64,000 nucleotides of DNA from assembly GCA_030068075.1 (NCBI GenBank), contig CM057830.1, positions 27,374,247 to 27,438,246 of the forward strand. The letters run 5' to 3'. The DNA is from Paguma larvata. Taxonomy: Eukaryota; Chordata; Mammalia; Carnivora; Viverridae. A program made the translations under genes and the position numbers. The notes under the pieces were generated by a model, which saw only the letters and a list, made by a program, of their open reading frames with translations, was not told the origin of the DNA and ran no database searches. Below are positions 46,451 through 58,572 of this stretch, piece after piece. The number at the start of each line of letters is the position of its first letter. Position 1 is the stretch's first letter.

Positions 46451-48309
46451 TAAAAAATAAAAAGAAAGAAATCTAAGTTTATCACTAATGAAAGCCAGCA
46501 AACTGTGAGAAGAGAGCAAGAGAAGAAGTGATCAGAGACAAAATATGAAAACAACCACAAAACAAGTAAGAGAACGGCAATAAATACAAACTTATGGATA
46601 ATTACTTTGAATATAAATGGACTAAATGCTTTAATCAAAAGACACGGGGTGACAGAAATGAATAAAAAAATAAGACCCATCTCTATGCTGCCTACAGAGG
46701 ACACATTTCAGACGTAAAGACACATGTAGACTGAAAGTGAGAGGATGGAGAAACATTAATCATGCAAATGGATGTCAAAAGAAAGCTGGGGTAGTAATAT
46801 TTACATTGGACAAAATAGACTTTAAAACAAAGACTGTAATAGGAGACAAAGAAGGGCACAATAATAATAAAGAAGACAATCTAATCAGAATATATAATAA
46901 CTATAAATATTTATGCACTAAACATGGAAGCACCCAAATACATAAAACTGATAATAATAAACCTAAAGGAACTAATTGACAGTAACACAATAATAGAAAG
47001 GAACTTTTACACTTCACTTACATCAGTGGACAGATCAGCCAAATAGGAAATCAACAAGGTAATAGTGATGTTTAATGACACACTAGACCAAGTAGATGTA
47101 ACAGATATACATTCTTTTCAAGTGAATATAGAACATTCTCCAAAACAGATCATTAGGCCACAAAACAAGTCTCAACAAATTCAAAATGATTGAAGTTATA
47201 CCATGAATCTAACTGACCAGAATGCTATGAAAATAGAGTACAACCACAAGAAAAAATCTGGAGAGCGCAAATAAGTGGAGGTTAAAACAGGCTACTAAAC
47301 AATAAATGGGCCAAAGAAGAAATCAAACAAGAAATCAAAACTTACATGGAGAGAAATGAAAAAGAAAGCACAATGGTACAAAATCGCCGAAATGCAGCAA
47401 AAGTGGTTCTAAGAGGGAAGTTTAGACCAACACAAGCCTATCTCAAGAAGAAAGAATAATCTCAGATAAACAACCTAACCGTACACTTAAAGAAGCTAGT
47501 AAAAGAGGAAGAAACAAAATCCAAAAGCCAGCAGAAAGAAAAAAATAATAAATATTAGAGCAGAAATAAATAATATAGAAACTAATAATAATTAATAATA
47601 ATAAAATCAGTGAAAGCAAAACCTGGTTTTTGAAAAGATCAACAAAATTGATAAACCTCTAGCCAGACTCATAAAAAAAGGAGAAGACTTAAATAAACAA
47701 AATCAGATATGAAAGAGGAGAAATAAAAACTGAGACCATAGAAATACAAAGGATTGGAAGAGAATACTAAGAAAAATTGTATGCTAACAAATTAAACAAC
47801 ATAGAATCAATGGATAAATTCCTGGAAATATATAACTTCCGAAAACGGAATCAGGAAGAAATAGAGAATTTGAACAGTCTAATTACCAGTAATGAAATTG
47901 AACCACTTATCAAAAAACTTGTAACAAACAGAAGTCCAGGACAAGATGGCTTCATAGGCGAATTCTATCAAACATTTAAAGAAGAGTTAATAGCCATTCT
48001 TCTTAAAATATTCCAAATAATAGAAGATGAACAAAAACTTTCAAATTGATTCTATGAGGTCAGCATTACTGTAACACTAAAACCAGATAAGGACATCGCA
48101 AAACAAGAGAACTAGAGGCAAATATCTCTGATAAACACAGATGCAAAAATTCTCAACGAAATATTAGCAAACTGCATCCATAATACATTTAAAAAATCAC
48201 TCGCTTTGATCAAGTGGGATCTATTCCTGGCATGCAAGGGTAGCTCAATATTCGCAAATCAATCAAAATGATACACAACATTAATAAGAAAAACGACAGA
48301 AGCATATGA

Positions 48310-48500
48310 AAATAGCTGCATGCTTTACTCAGAAGCAATGGATGATATATGGAATTGTTGAATCAGCCAAAGACATCTATAACCATACCACCCTGAATGT
48401 ACCGGATTTCAGAACTGTAGAATCACTATGTTTGACACCTGAAACTAATAAAACTCTGTATGTTAACTAAATGGAATTAAAATAATAACTTTAAAAAGGT
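48310..48500 (+). mobile_element. Short L1 3'-tail insertion in outer ORF2
   Basis: About 190 bp ending 'atcactatgtttgacacctg', 'aaactaataaaactctgtat' and an A-rich end, a typical L1 3'UTR terminus. It sits between ORF2 text 'aataagaaaaacgacagaag' and 'atgatcatttcaataggtgc', which should be adjacent. The 7-bp direct repeat catatga at 48303-48309 and 48501-48507 is the probable TSD. Confidence 0.75.
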
Positions 48501-48640
48501 CATATGATCATTTCAATAGGTGCAGGAAAAGCATTTGACAAAGTACAACATCCATTCATAATAAAAACACTCAAAAAAGTAGGTTTAGAGGGAACATACC
48601 TCAACGATATAAAGGTCATCTATAAAAAATCCACAGCTCA

Positions 48641-50630
48641 GGGAGCGGCCAAGGTGGAACAGCATGAAAATTTTTTGTGTGTCTCCCATCCCTGAAATGC
48701 AGTCAGATCATCACTAAATCATCTTGTACACCTAGAAAACTGATCTGAGGATTAACACAACAATCTGCACAACTTGAACCACAGAACTTGATAGGTATGC
48801 AGCACTGAGAGGTGAACAGGGAAGAGAGAAGCTGCAGGGGGCGTGGAGCTGTTTTTGCTTGAGGAGAGAGGACGGAGATGGAGGGGAGAGTATAGGAAAA
48901 GCACCCCCCTCCAAAAGCAGCTGGAGAGAAAGTAGAAAAGCGGAAACAGGTGTAGAGACTGAACAAAAAAGGGAGAAAGGATAAAGGAAAGGGTTTAAAT
49001 TCCATTAAGACAAAGGGGAATGCAGATTCTGAAACTCAGCAGGTCTATACCTGGCATTCTCTGGTGGGAAGGGGGAATCCCTAGGAGTGGAAAGAGAGAC
49101 CCCCAAGAGGTCCACAGGCCACACAGGGAATGGAAGTTCCTCTGCAGGGAGGACATTTGGTAGAGGCTGTGTGGCTACCCCATAGCCAAAGATCTCAGCA
49201 GACCCCGGAGAACAACCACATTCGCTGGTGTTGGAAGAAGGACATTAAGGGGAAAGCCTGGAGCTAGATGTGTGTTGTTATTTTTCATAAACCCTGGAAT
49301 GCTGCTGCTACAAGATAGTGTGAACTTTCTCTGGGGCGGGCAGGCACCCAGCCACAGTCTGTGGGCACCCACAGCAGTGCAGTCTCCATAACATTCCAGT
49401 GGGTGGGCGGGCACCTGGCCATTGGTCAGTGAGACCCTCCTCCAGAGGATCTAAGCGGGTCAAAGCTGCAGTTCCTCAGAAAGGAGGAGTTGGAGGGAGG
49501 GGCCAACATGGCAGAGAAGTAGCAGACCCAAAGTTTCCTTATCTCTCAAACAGAGCTGTGTTGAGGCCAAAAGACTTTGGACCCTAAGAGTCCGGGAGGA
49601 AAAGAGGCAGAGTTGCTTCCAGGGACACACTGGGACAATCTGAAGGTCCATAGGTGGGAGGGCTTCAGGGAACCACAGCATGGCCACCGTGTGGGCGGGA
49701 CCCACCTACACCAAACCACGCCCCTCCATGTTTGGTAACTACATATCTTCTGGAGCGGGATTGACACCCACGAACCAGACAGCCCCTCGTCTAGACCCGC
49801 ACAGTTGCATTGCCTTGTTTAATTCTCAGACAATTCTTATTATATAGACATATTCTTCTTTCTTTTCTTCTTCTTATCTCTTCCCTCCTCTAGTCTAGTT
49901 ATTCTGGTTGTTGGTTTGTTTAAGGAGACATATTTAATCCATTCTCTTGATACATGTTCTACACCTCCTTTTTTCTTTTCTCTCTCTCTGGATTAAGTCA
50001 TATAGTTTCTATGTCTCCTCAATCTTATCTTCTCTTCTTTTTCCAAGCCTTCTTCTTTATTTTCCTTACACTATCTCCGTGTTAAGCCTTATAGTTTCTT
50101 CAGTCATGTTTATTCTCATTTCTTTTACCCCACCTCCTTCTTTATTTTCTTTTTTTCTCTCTGGATTAAGCCCTATAGTTTCTCTGCCAGGTCATCAATT
50201 TTTATGTTTTTCCCCCACCTCTGTCTTTTCTCTTTTTGTATGCGATAAGGCGTCTTACATCAGCACCGCCTCCACCCTGTTATTTTAATTGTAGCTGATG
50301 TTTCTGGTTTTTTGTATTTGTTTTCTTTGTTGTTTGTGTTTTTTTTTTTTTTTCTGTTTGTTTTTTGTCTGATTGTTTGTTTTCCTTTCCAGGACTACTT
50401 CAAGGAACAAATCAAAGCACACCTGGTGGAGGGTCCAAAACATCACTACGAGTAGGGAGATAAAGTAACCAAAATCACAAATATAGAGAGCAAGTAACAG
50501 TCCCCAAAAAGCATCTCCTGAAGAACCAGGCCTTGGACCATATATGACCCCTCTTTAATATAGTAGTGCTCACAGAAGCAGGGAACACAACAAGCTTTTA
50601 AAACACATAAGGTACAGAAAACTAGCCAAA
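48641..50630 (+). promoter_or_regulatory. Two-module 5'UTR of inner L1
   Basis: About 2 kb, long for an L1 5'UTR. Module 1 (48641-49483) starts 'gggagcggccaaggtggaac' and is GA/GC-rich. Module 2 (49484-50630) has a second start-like text 'ggaggggccaacatggcaga' at 49495 followed by CT/T-rich sequence (49850-50400, with a T run at 50338-50354). Each beginning resembles the start of a separate L1 5'UTR type. Promoter activity is a family property, not shown here. Confidence 0.65.
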
Positions 50631-51513
50631 ATGATGAAAGGGATAAATTCTCCTCAAAAGAAATTCCAGGAAGAAATGACGGCTAAAGAATTTCTCAAAA
50701 AAGATATAAAAATATAACTGAACAAGAATTAGAATAATAGTCATAAGACTAAATGCTGGGCTTGAGAAAAGCATAGAAGACAGCAGATAATCTATTGCTG
50801 CAGAGATCAAGTAATTGAAAAATAATCATGATTAATTAAGAAATGCTGTAAATGAGGTGCAAAATAAACTAGAGATGTGACAGTGAGGATTGAAGAGGCA
50901 GAGGGCAGAAAAGGGAAACAGAAGATAAAATTATGGAAGAAGATGAAGCTGAGAAAAAGATTTAAAAAATTCTGGATCATGAGAGGAGAATTAGAGAACT
51001 AAGTAATTCAATGAAATGGAACAATACCCATATCATAGGAGTTCCAGAAGAAGAGAGAGAGAAAGGGGTTGAAGGTGTACTTAAACAAATCATAGCTGAG
51101 AACTTCCTCAATCTGGGGAAGGAAACAGACATTGAAATTCAGGAGGCACAGAGAACTACCTTCAGACATAACTTGAATCGATCTTCTGCATGACATATCA
51201 TAGTGAAACTGGCAAAATACAAAGATAAAGAGAGAATTCTTAAAGCAGTTAGGGACAAATAGACTTAACCTACAAAGGTAGACACATAAGGGTAATAGCA
51301 GATCTATCTACTGAAACTTGACAGGCAAGAAAGGAATGGCAGGAAATCTTTAATGTGATGAACAGGAGAAATATGCAGCCAAGATTCCTTTATCCAGAAA
51401 GCTTGTCATTCAGAATATAAGCAGAGATAAAAGTTTTCCCAAACAAACAAAAACTGAAGGAATTAATCACCACTAAACCAACCCTACAAGAGATCTTATG
51501 GGGTACTCTGTGA
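50631..51513 (+). pseudogene. L1 ORF1 remnant of inner L1
   Basis: From ATGATGAAAGGGATAAATTC to 'gggtactctgtga'. The most intact block (51011-51193) reads NNTHIIGVPEEEREKGVEGV and QIIAENFLNLGKETDIEIQE, the RNA-recognition-like domain of ORF1p. Downstream text corresponds to the C-terminal domain (MNRRNMQPRFLYPESLSF-like). Several stops interrupt it, the first within the opening ~40 codons. Confidence 0.8.
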
Positions 51514-51581
51514 GGGAAATGTTACAAGGACCACAAAGTACCAGAGACATCACTACAAGCATGAAACCTACAGATAACACA

Positions 51582-54500
51582 ATGACTCTAAACCCATATC
51601 ATTCAATAATACCACTGAATGAAAATGGACTAAATGCTCCAATAAAAAGACATAGGGTATCAGAATGGATTAAAAAAACAAGACCCATCTATTTGTTGTT
51701 TAAAATAGACTCATTTTAGACCTGAGAACACCTTCAGATTGAAAGTGAGGAGATGGAGAATCATCTGGAATGCTACTAGAAGTCAAAAAAAGCTGGAATA
51801 GCCATACTTACATCACATGATTTAGATTTTAAAATAAAGGTTGTAACAAGTGATGAAGAAGGGTATTATATCATAATTACAGGGTCTATCCATCAAGAAA
51901 AGCTAATAATTATAAATGTCGATGCACTGAATTCGGGAGCACCCAAATATATAAAACAATCACAAACATAAGCAATCTTATTGGTAAGAATGTGGTAATT
52001 GCAGGGGACTTTATTTATTTTTCTTAATGTTTATTTATTTTTGAGACATAGAGACAGAGCATAAGTAGGAGAAGGGCAGAGAGAGAGGGAGATACTGAAT
52101 CCGAATTAGGCTCCAGGCTATGAGCTGTCAGCACAGAGCTCGACGCGGGGCTCTAACTCACAGACCGGGAGATCATGACCTGAGCCAAAGTCGGCCCCTT
52201 AACCGACTGAGCCACCCAGGCACCCCTGCAGGGGACTTTAATACTACACTTACAGCAATGGACAGATCATCTAGACAGAAAATCAATAAAGAAACAATGA
52301 TCCTGAATTATACACTGGACCAGATGGACTTGACAGATATATTTAGAACTTTGCATCCAAAAGCAACAGAATACACATTCTTCTCAAGTGCACACGGAAC
52401 ATTCTCCAAGATAGATGACATTCGGGATCATAGAACAGCCCTCAATAAATATAAAAGGATTGAGATCATATCTTGCACACTTTCAGATCACAATGCTATG
52501 AATCTTGAAATCAACCACAGGCAAAAAGTTTGGAACACCTCCAAAAGCATGGAGGTGAAAGAACTTCCTACTAAAGAATGAATGGTTCAACCAGGCAATT
52601 AAAGAAGAAATTTAAAAATATATGGAAGCAAAGGAAAATTAAACCATGACAGTCCAAACAACTTTGGGATGCACCAAAGGCAGTACTAAGAGGAAAACAT
52701 ATTTCAGTCAAGGCCTATCTCAAGAAACAAGAAATTCCAAATACAAAATCTAACAGAACACCTAAAGGAACTAGAAGCAGAACAACAAAGAAACCTGAAA
52801 CCCAACAAAATAAGGGAAATAATAAAGATCAGAGCAGAAATAAACAATATAGAATCACGCCCCAAAAAAACCCACAAAAAACAATAGAGCAGATAAATGA
52901 AATGAAGAGTTGGTTTCTTGAAAAAATAAACAAAATTGATAACTCCCTAGCCAAACATCTCACAAGAAAAGACAGAGGATCCATTAGAAAAAAAATCACG
53001 AATGAAAAATGAATTTATCACCACCAATCCCACAGAAATACAAGCAATTATCGGAAAATACTATGAAAAATTATATGCCAACAAACTGGACAACCTGGAA
53101 AAATGGAAAAATTCCTAAACACCCACACATTACCAAAACTTAAACAGGAAGAAAATAGAAAATTTGAACAGACCTATAACTAGTGAAGAAATTGAATCAG
53201 TTGTCAAAAATATCCCAACAAATAAGAGTCTTGGACCAGATGGCTTTCCTGGGGAATTCTACCAGACATTTAAAGCAAAGTTAATACCTTTCCTTCTCAA
53301 GATGTTCCAAAAAATAGAAATGGAAGGAAAACTTCCAGACTCATTCTATGAAACCAGCATTAGCTTGATTTCCAAACCAGACAGAGACTCAGCAAAAAAA
53401 GAGAACTACAGGCCAATATTTCTGATGAATGTGGATGCAAAAATTCTCAACAAGATACTAGGAGATCGATTAGACAGCATATAAAAAGAATTATTCACCA
53501 TGATCAAGTAGGATTCATTCCTGGACTGCAGGGTTGGTTTAATATTCACAAATCAAACGATGTGATACATCACATTAACAAAAGAAAGGATAAGAACCAT
53601 ATGATCTTGTCAATAGATGCAGAAAAAGCATTTGACAAAATACAGCACCCTTTCTTTATAAAAACCCTGGAGAAAGTCGGGATAGAAGGAACGTACTCAA
53701 ACATCATAAAAGCCATATAGAAAAGCCCACAGCTAATATCACCCTTGATGAGGTAAAACTGAGAGATTTCCCCCTGAGATCAGGAACATGTTGTTTAACA
53801 TAATATAGGAAGTCCTAGCATCAGCGATCAGCCAACAAAATGGAATAAAAGGCATCAAAATTGGCAGAGAAGAAGTCAAACTCTCACTTTTTGTGGAGGA
53901 CATGATACTCTATATGGAAAACCCGAAATACTCCACCAAAAGACTGCTAGAAGAGATACACGAATTCAGCAAAGTTTCAGAGTACAAAATCAATGTACAG
54001 AAACTGGATGCAATTTTATACACCAATAATGAAGCAACAGAAAGAGAATTAAAAAAATTGATCCGAATTACAATTGCACCAAGAACCATAAAATACCTAG
54101 GAGTAAATCTAAACAAAAATGTAAAAGATTTGTATGCTGAAAATTATAGAAAGCTTATGGAGGAAACTGAAGAAGACACAAAGAAATGGAAAAACATTTC
54201 CAGATGCTCAAGGATTGGAAGAAGAAATATTATTAAAATGTCAATACTACCGAAACCAATGTACACATTCAATGCAATCCAAATCAAAAATGCACCAGCA
54301 TTCTTCTCAAAGTTAGAACAAACAACCTAAAATTTGTATGGAACCACAAAAGATGCTGAATAGCCAAAGTAATACTGAAGAAGAAAATCAAAGAGGGAGG
54401 CATCAAATTCCAGACTTTAGCCTCTACTACAAAGCTGTAATCATCAAGACAGTACGGTGTGGGCACAAATACAGACACACAGACCAATGGAATAGAATAG

Positions 54501-55583
54501 AGAACCCAGAATTGGACCCACAAATGTATGGTCAACTAATCTTTGACAAAGCAGGAAAGAGTATCCAGTGGAAAAAAGTCTCTTTAATAAATGGTGCTGA
54601 GAGAACTGGACAGCAGCATGTAGAAGAATGAACCTGGACCACTTTCTTACACCATACACAAAAGTAAATTAAAAATGGATGAAAGATCTAAATGTGAGAC
54701 AGGAAACCATCAAAACCCAGAGGAGAAAGCAGGAAACAACCTCTTTGACCTCAGCCACAGCAATTTCTTGCTCGACACATCTACAACGGCAAAAATGAAC
54801 TATCAGGACCTCATCAAAATTAAAAGCTTCTGGACTGCAAAGGAAACAATCAACAAAACTAAAAGGCAACCGACGGAATGGGAAAAGATATTTGCAAATG
54901 ACATATCGCATAAAGGGTTACTATCCAAAATCTATAAAGAACTTACCAAACTCAACCCCCCAAAAACAAATGATCCGGGGAAGAAATGGGCAGAAGACAT
55001 GAATAGACACTTTTCCAAAGAAGACATCCAGATGGCCAACAGATACATGAAAAGATGCTAAACATCACTCATCATCAGGGAAATACAAATCAAAGCCACA
55101 CCGCCTCACAACAGTCAGAGTGGCTAAAATGAACAAGTCAGGAAACTACAGTTTCTGGCGAGATGTAGAGAAACGGGAATGTTGGTGGGAATGCAAAGTG
55201 GCGCAGCGGCTCTGAAAAACGGTATGGAAGTACCTAAAAAAATTAAAAATAGAACTATCCTAAGACCCAGTAATAGCACTACTAAGAATTTACCCAAGGG
55301 ATACAGGCGTGCTAATGCATAAGGGCATATATTATATACTGCAATGTTCATAGTGGCACTTCCAACAATAGCTAAATTATTGAAAGAGCCTAAATGTCCA
55401 TCAACTGATGAATGGATAAAGAAGATGTGGTTTATATATACAATAGAATACTACTTGGCAATGAGAAAGAATGAAATCATGACATTTGCACCAACGTGAA
55501 AAGAACCAGAAGGTATTATGCCAAGTGAAATAAATCAGTCAGAGAAGGACAGATATATATTTTCACTATTAAGTGGATCTTGA
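51582..55583 (+). pseudogene. L1 ORF2 of inner L1, SINE-interrupted, RT motif altered
   Basis: Starts MTLNPYHSIIPLNENGLNAP, the usual ORF2p N-terminus. Endonuclease: N-terminal block to 51719, then after the SINE AGDFNTTLTAMDRSSRQ and the catalytic SDHNAM (52229-52581). [17 protein letters not shown] and [19 protein letters not shown] (53164-53484), then the active-site motif as FVEDMILYMEN at 53890-53925, where L1 has FADD. The thumb region follows (53893-54330) and the [20 protein letters not shown] block (54675-55061). The end is FSLLSGS and a stop at 55581. At least seven frame breaks. Both the breaks and the Asp-to-Glu change would abolish activity. Confidence 0.88.
52014..52226 (-). mobile_element. 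CAN SINE inside inner L1 ORF2, antisense
   Basis: A T-rich start, GA-rich stretch and a head ending 'ccacccaggcacccc'. A perfect 14-bp TSD, tgcaggggacttta, at 52000-52013 and 52227-52240 is ORF2 endonuclease sequence (encoding AGDFN). It is the third layer of the nest: SINE in L1 in L1. Confidence 0.96.
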
Positions 55584-55808
55584 GAAATTTAACAGAAGAC
55601 TAGGGGGGAAGGGAAGGGAAAATATACTTACAAACAGAGAGAGAGGGAGGCAAACCACAAGAGACTCTTAAATACAGAGAACAAACTGAGGGTAGAGGAG
55701 GGGCTGTGGGAGAGGGAAAATGGGTGATGGGCACTGAGGAGGGCACTTGTTGGGATGAGTACTGGGTTTTGTATCTAAGCCAATTTGATGATAAATTATA
55801 TTAAAAAA

Positions 55809-55922
55809 CAGTTTTCTTATAAAATAAAAGCTTAATTGAAAAAAAAAAAAAGAATGTAGCTAAAGAACAACGGAAAAAAGAACCAAAAAAAAAAAAAAAA
55901 AAAAAAAGAAAAGAAAAAAAAG
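55809..55922 (+). mobile_element. Possible 3' transductions at the inner L1 end
   Basis: After the L1 3' end (poly-A about 55803-55808) come 30 bp of non-L1 sequence (55809-55838), a second A run (55839-55851), 33 bp of another non-L1 sequence (55852-55884, 'gaatgtagctaaagaacaac'...), and a third A-rich run to the TSD. Non-L1 segments that each end in poly-A, lying inside the TSD, are the signature of read-through (serial) 3' transduction. Tail microsatellite decay is the alternative for the shorter one. Confidence 0.6.
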
Positions 55923-56866
55923 AAAAACCCACAGCTCACATCATACACAATGGGGAAAAACTGAGAGCTTTAAGGTCAGGAACAAGAAAAGAATGTCCAC
56001 TCTCACTATTTCTCTTCAAGATAGTAGTGGAAGTTCTAGCCACAGCAATGTGACAACAGAAAGAAATAAAGTACAACCAGATTGGCAAGGAAGAAGTAAA
56101 ACTTTCACTAATTTCAGATGACATGATACTATATATAGAAAATATTAAACACTCTACCAAAAAACTACTAAAATTGATAAATGAATTTAGTAAAGCTGCA
56201 GGATACAAATCAATGTACAAAAATATGTTGCATTTCTATACACTAATAATGAAGCAGCAAAATTAGAAATTAAGGAATAGCAACCTCGTTTACAATTGCA
56301 CCAAAATAATAAAATACTTAGGAATAAACTTAACCAAGGAGGTGAAAGACCTGCACTCTGAAAACTATAAAACACTGAGAAAAGAAATGACACAAAGAAA
56401 CGGAAAGACATTCCATACGCATGGATTGCAAGAACAAATATTGTTAAAATGTGTATACTACCCAAAGCAATCTGCAGATTTAATGTAATCTCTATCAATA
56501 TACCAAGAGTATTTCTCACAGAACTAGATCAAACAATCCTAAAATTTGTATGGAACCATTAAAGACCCTTAATAGCCAAAACAATCTTGAAAAAGAAAAG
56601 CAAAGCTGAAAGCATCACAATTCTGGACTTCAAGTTATACTACAAAGCTGTAGTGATCAAAATAGTATGGTATTTGGACAAAAAATACACACATAGATCA
56701 ATGGAACAAAATAGAAATAAACCTACAATTATATGGTTAATTAATCTTTCATAAAGGAGGCAAGGATATGCAATAGGAAAAAGACAGTCTCTGGCAGAGA
56801 GACTGGCAGAGAGGTTCAGTAACTGGACCACTTTCTTGCACGATACACAAAAACAAATCCAAAAAT

Positions 56867-57078
56867 AGTGCCTGGGTGACTCAGTCAGTTAAACCTCCGA
56901 CTTGGGCTCAGGTCATGATCTTATGGTTCATGGGTTCAAGCCCCGTGTTGGGCTCTGTGCTGACAGCTCAGAGCTTGGGGCCTGCTTTGGATTCTGTGTT
57001 TCCCTCGCTCTCTGCCCCTCCCCCTCTTGTACACTGTCTCTCTCTCTCAATAATAAACATTAAAAAATTAAAAAAAAT
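56867..57078 (+). mobile_element. CAN SINE in outer L1 ORF2
   Basis: Head 'agtgcctgggtgactcagtc' (first bases lost), then 'ggttcatgggttcaagcccc', body, CT-rich stretch and 'aataataaacattaaaaaat' tail. It interrupts outer ORF2 between 'cacaaaaacaaatccaaaaa' and 'acatggatttaagacctaaa'. Confidence 0.93.
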
Positions 57079-58380
57079 ACAACATGGATTTAAGACCTAA
57101 ATGTGAGAACTGATACCATAAAAATCCTAGAAGAGAAGACAGGCAGTAATTTCCTGACAATTTCCTAGAAAGCAACAGCTTCCTAGGTATGTCTCCAGAG
57201 GCAAGGGAAACAAAAGCAAAAATAAACTATTTGGACTACATAAAAATTTAAAAGCTTTCACACAGTGATGGAAAGAACCAACAGAACTAAAAGACAACCT
57301 TTCGAATGGGAATAAATATTTGCAAATGACATATCTGGTAATGGGTTAGATTCCAAAATATATAAAATACTTATACAACTCAACATCATAAAAATAAAAT
57401 AAATAATCCAATATATAAATGGGCAAAGGACAAGAATAGACTTTTCTCCAAAGAAGAAGAGACATTCAGATGGCCAACAGACACGTGAAAACATGCTCAA
57501 CATCACTCATCATCAGAGAAATGCAAAGCAAAACTACAATAAGAAATCACCTCACACCTGTCAGAATGGCTAAAATCAACACCACAAGAAACAATAGGTG
57601 TTGGCAAAGATGTGGAGAAAATGTTACTCTCGTGCACTGTTGGTGAGAATGCAAACTGATGTAGCCACTGTGGAGGACAGTAGGGAGGTTTCTTAAAAAA
57701 TTAAAAATAGAACTGCCCTATGGTTCAGTAATTACACTACTAGGTATTTACCCAGATAATAGAAAAACTCTAATTTGAAGGGATACATGCACCCCTATGT
57801 TTATTGTAACATGGTTTATAATAGCCAAACTATGGAAGTAGCCCAAGTGTCCATCAATAGATGAATGGATAAAGAAAAAGTGGTATATATATACAATGGA
57901 ACAGTATTCAACCATAAAGAATGAAATCTTGCTATTTGCAGCAACATGGGTTTATCTAGAGAATATAATGCTAATAGAAACAAGCCAGTTGGAGGAAGAC
58001 AAATATCATATGGTTTTACTCACAAGTGAAATAAGAAATAATACAGAGAACAAAGGGGGAAAAAAAAGAGACAAACTAAGAAACAGACTTTTAACTATAG
58101 AGAACAAACAGATACTTACCAGAGGGGAGAGGGTGGGAGGAAGGATGAAACAGGTAAGGGGATTAAAAGTACATTTAGCATGATGAGCAATGTGTAATAT
58201 ATGGAACTGTTGAATAACTATATTGTACACATGAAACTAATATAACACTGTACAGTAGCCACATTGGAATTAAAATAAAAGAATATTTAAATGAACAGAA
58301 TCTTCAACATCCGCACTGGGATATCGAACAGGTATCTTGCAGTCTACAAGTCCAAAGTGGAATTCTTGATATCCCCCGCC

Positions 58381-58572
58381 CCTTTTAAACTGCTCCTCTC
58401 ATAATCCTTCCATAACAGTTAATAGCAACTTCATGCTTATTATTCAGTTCTAAAATCTTAGAGTCATCCTTGATGCTTCTGTTTTATACTATTGCTTCAA
58501 ATTTGTCAGATAACCTTGTCAGTTCACTGACCCACCATCATCGTTCTGCATTATTCCAATTGCTTCCAAATT
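58381..58572 (+). mobile_element. L2 LINE fragment, weak
   Basis: 'aatcttagagtcatccttga' and 'tgcttctgttttatactatt' resemble the L2 stretch 'cttggagtcatccttgactcctct'. It lies upstream of a clearer L2 3' end at 59281 in the same orientation, probably the same element split by unassigned DNA and a SINE. Confidence 0.5.

Larger units (their letters stand above)
48641..55922 (+). mobile_element. Inner full-length L1 nested in the outer L1
   Basis: About 7.3 kb from the 5'UTR start GGGAGCGGCCAAGGTGGAAC to A-rich 3' tails. Flanked by a 16-bp TSD, aaaaatccacagctca (48625-48640) and aaaaacccacagctca (55923-55938), with one mismatch, made of outer ORF2 sequence. After removal the outer RT frame text joins correctly. 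Order: two-part 5'UTR, ORF1 50631-51513, ORF2 51582-55583, 3'UTR, two tail segments. It carries a SINE at 52014-52226. Younger than the outer L1 but not intact: ORF1 and ORF2 have many stops. Confidence 0.93.
46592..58035 (+). pseudogene. L1 ORF2 of outer L1, four pieces
   Basis: Pieces at about 46592-48309, 48501-48640, 55923-56866 and 57079-58035. The endonuclease region reads NHANGCQKKAGVVIFTLDKI (46737-46979). RT start LVTNRSPGQDGFIGEFYQTF (47777-48049). The RT palm after the nested L1 has 'atttcagatgacatgata', that is ISDDMI in place of FADDMI. The C-terminal piece reads FAATWVYLENIMLIETSQLE (57896-58183). ORF2p would cut target DNA and reverse-transcribe. This copy is interrupted by three insertions and numerous stops and frameshifts. 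Confidence 0.85.
44077..58285 (+). mobile_element. Outer old full-length L1, interrupted by nested insertions
   Basis: 5'UTR start 'gaggaagcaggccaagatgg' at 44077; 5'UTR to about 45130; ORF1 45131-46012; an AT-rich spacer; ORF2 from about 46592 in four pieces; 3'UTR ending 'ttggaattaaaataaaagaa' at 58285. The flanks carry a 13-bp TSD, tttaaattaacag (44064-44076) and tttaaatgaacag (58286-58298), with one mismatch. Inserted later are an L1 tail fragment (48310-48500), a full-length L1 (48641-55922) and a SINE (56867-57078). Without these the element is about 6.5 kb, normal full length. All frames are broken, so it is inactive. Confidence 0.9.

Noticed and set aside
49399..49767. Frames in the inner L1 5'UTR as genes, or the GC-richer stretch as a CpG-island promoter of a host gene
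   Set aside because: The stretch lies between the TSDs of the inner L1 and is its 5'UTR. There is no adjacent host exon.
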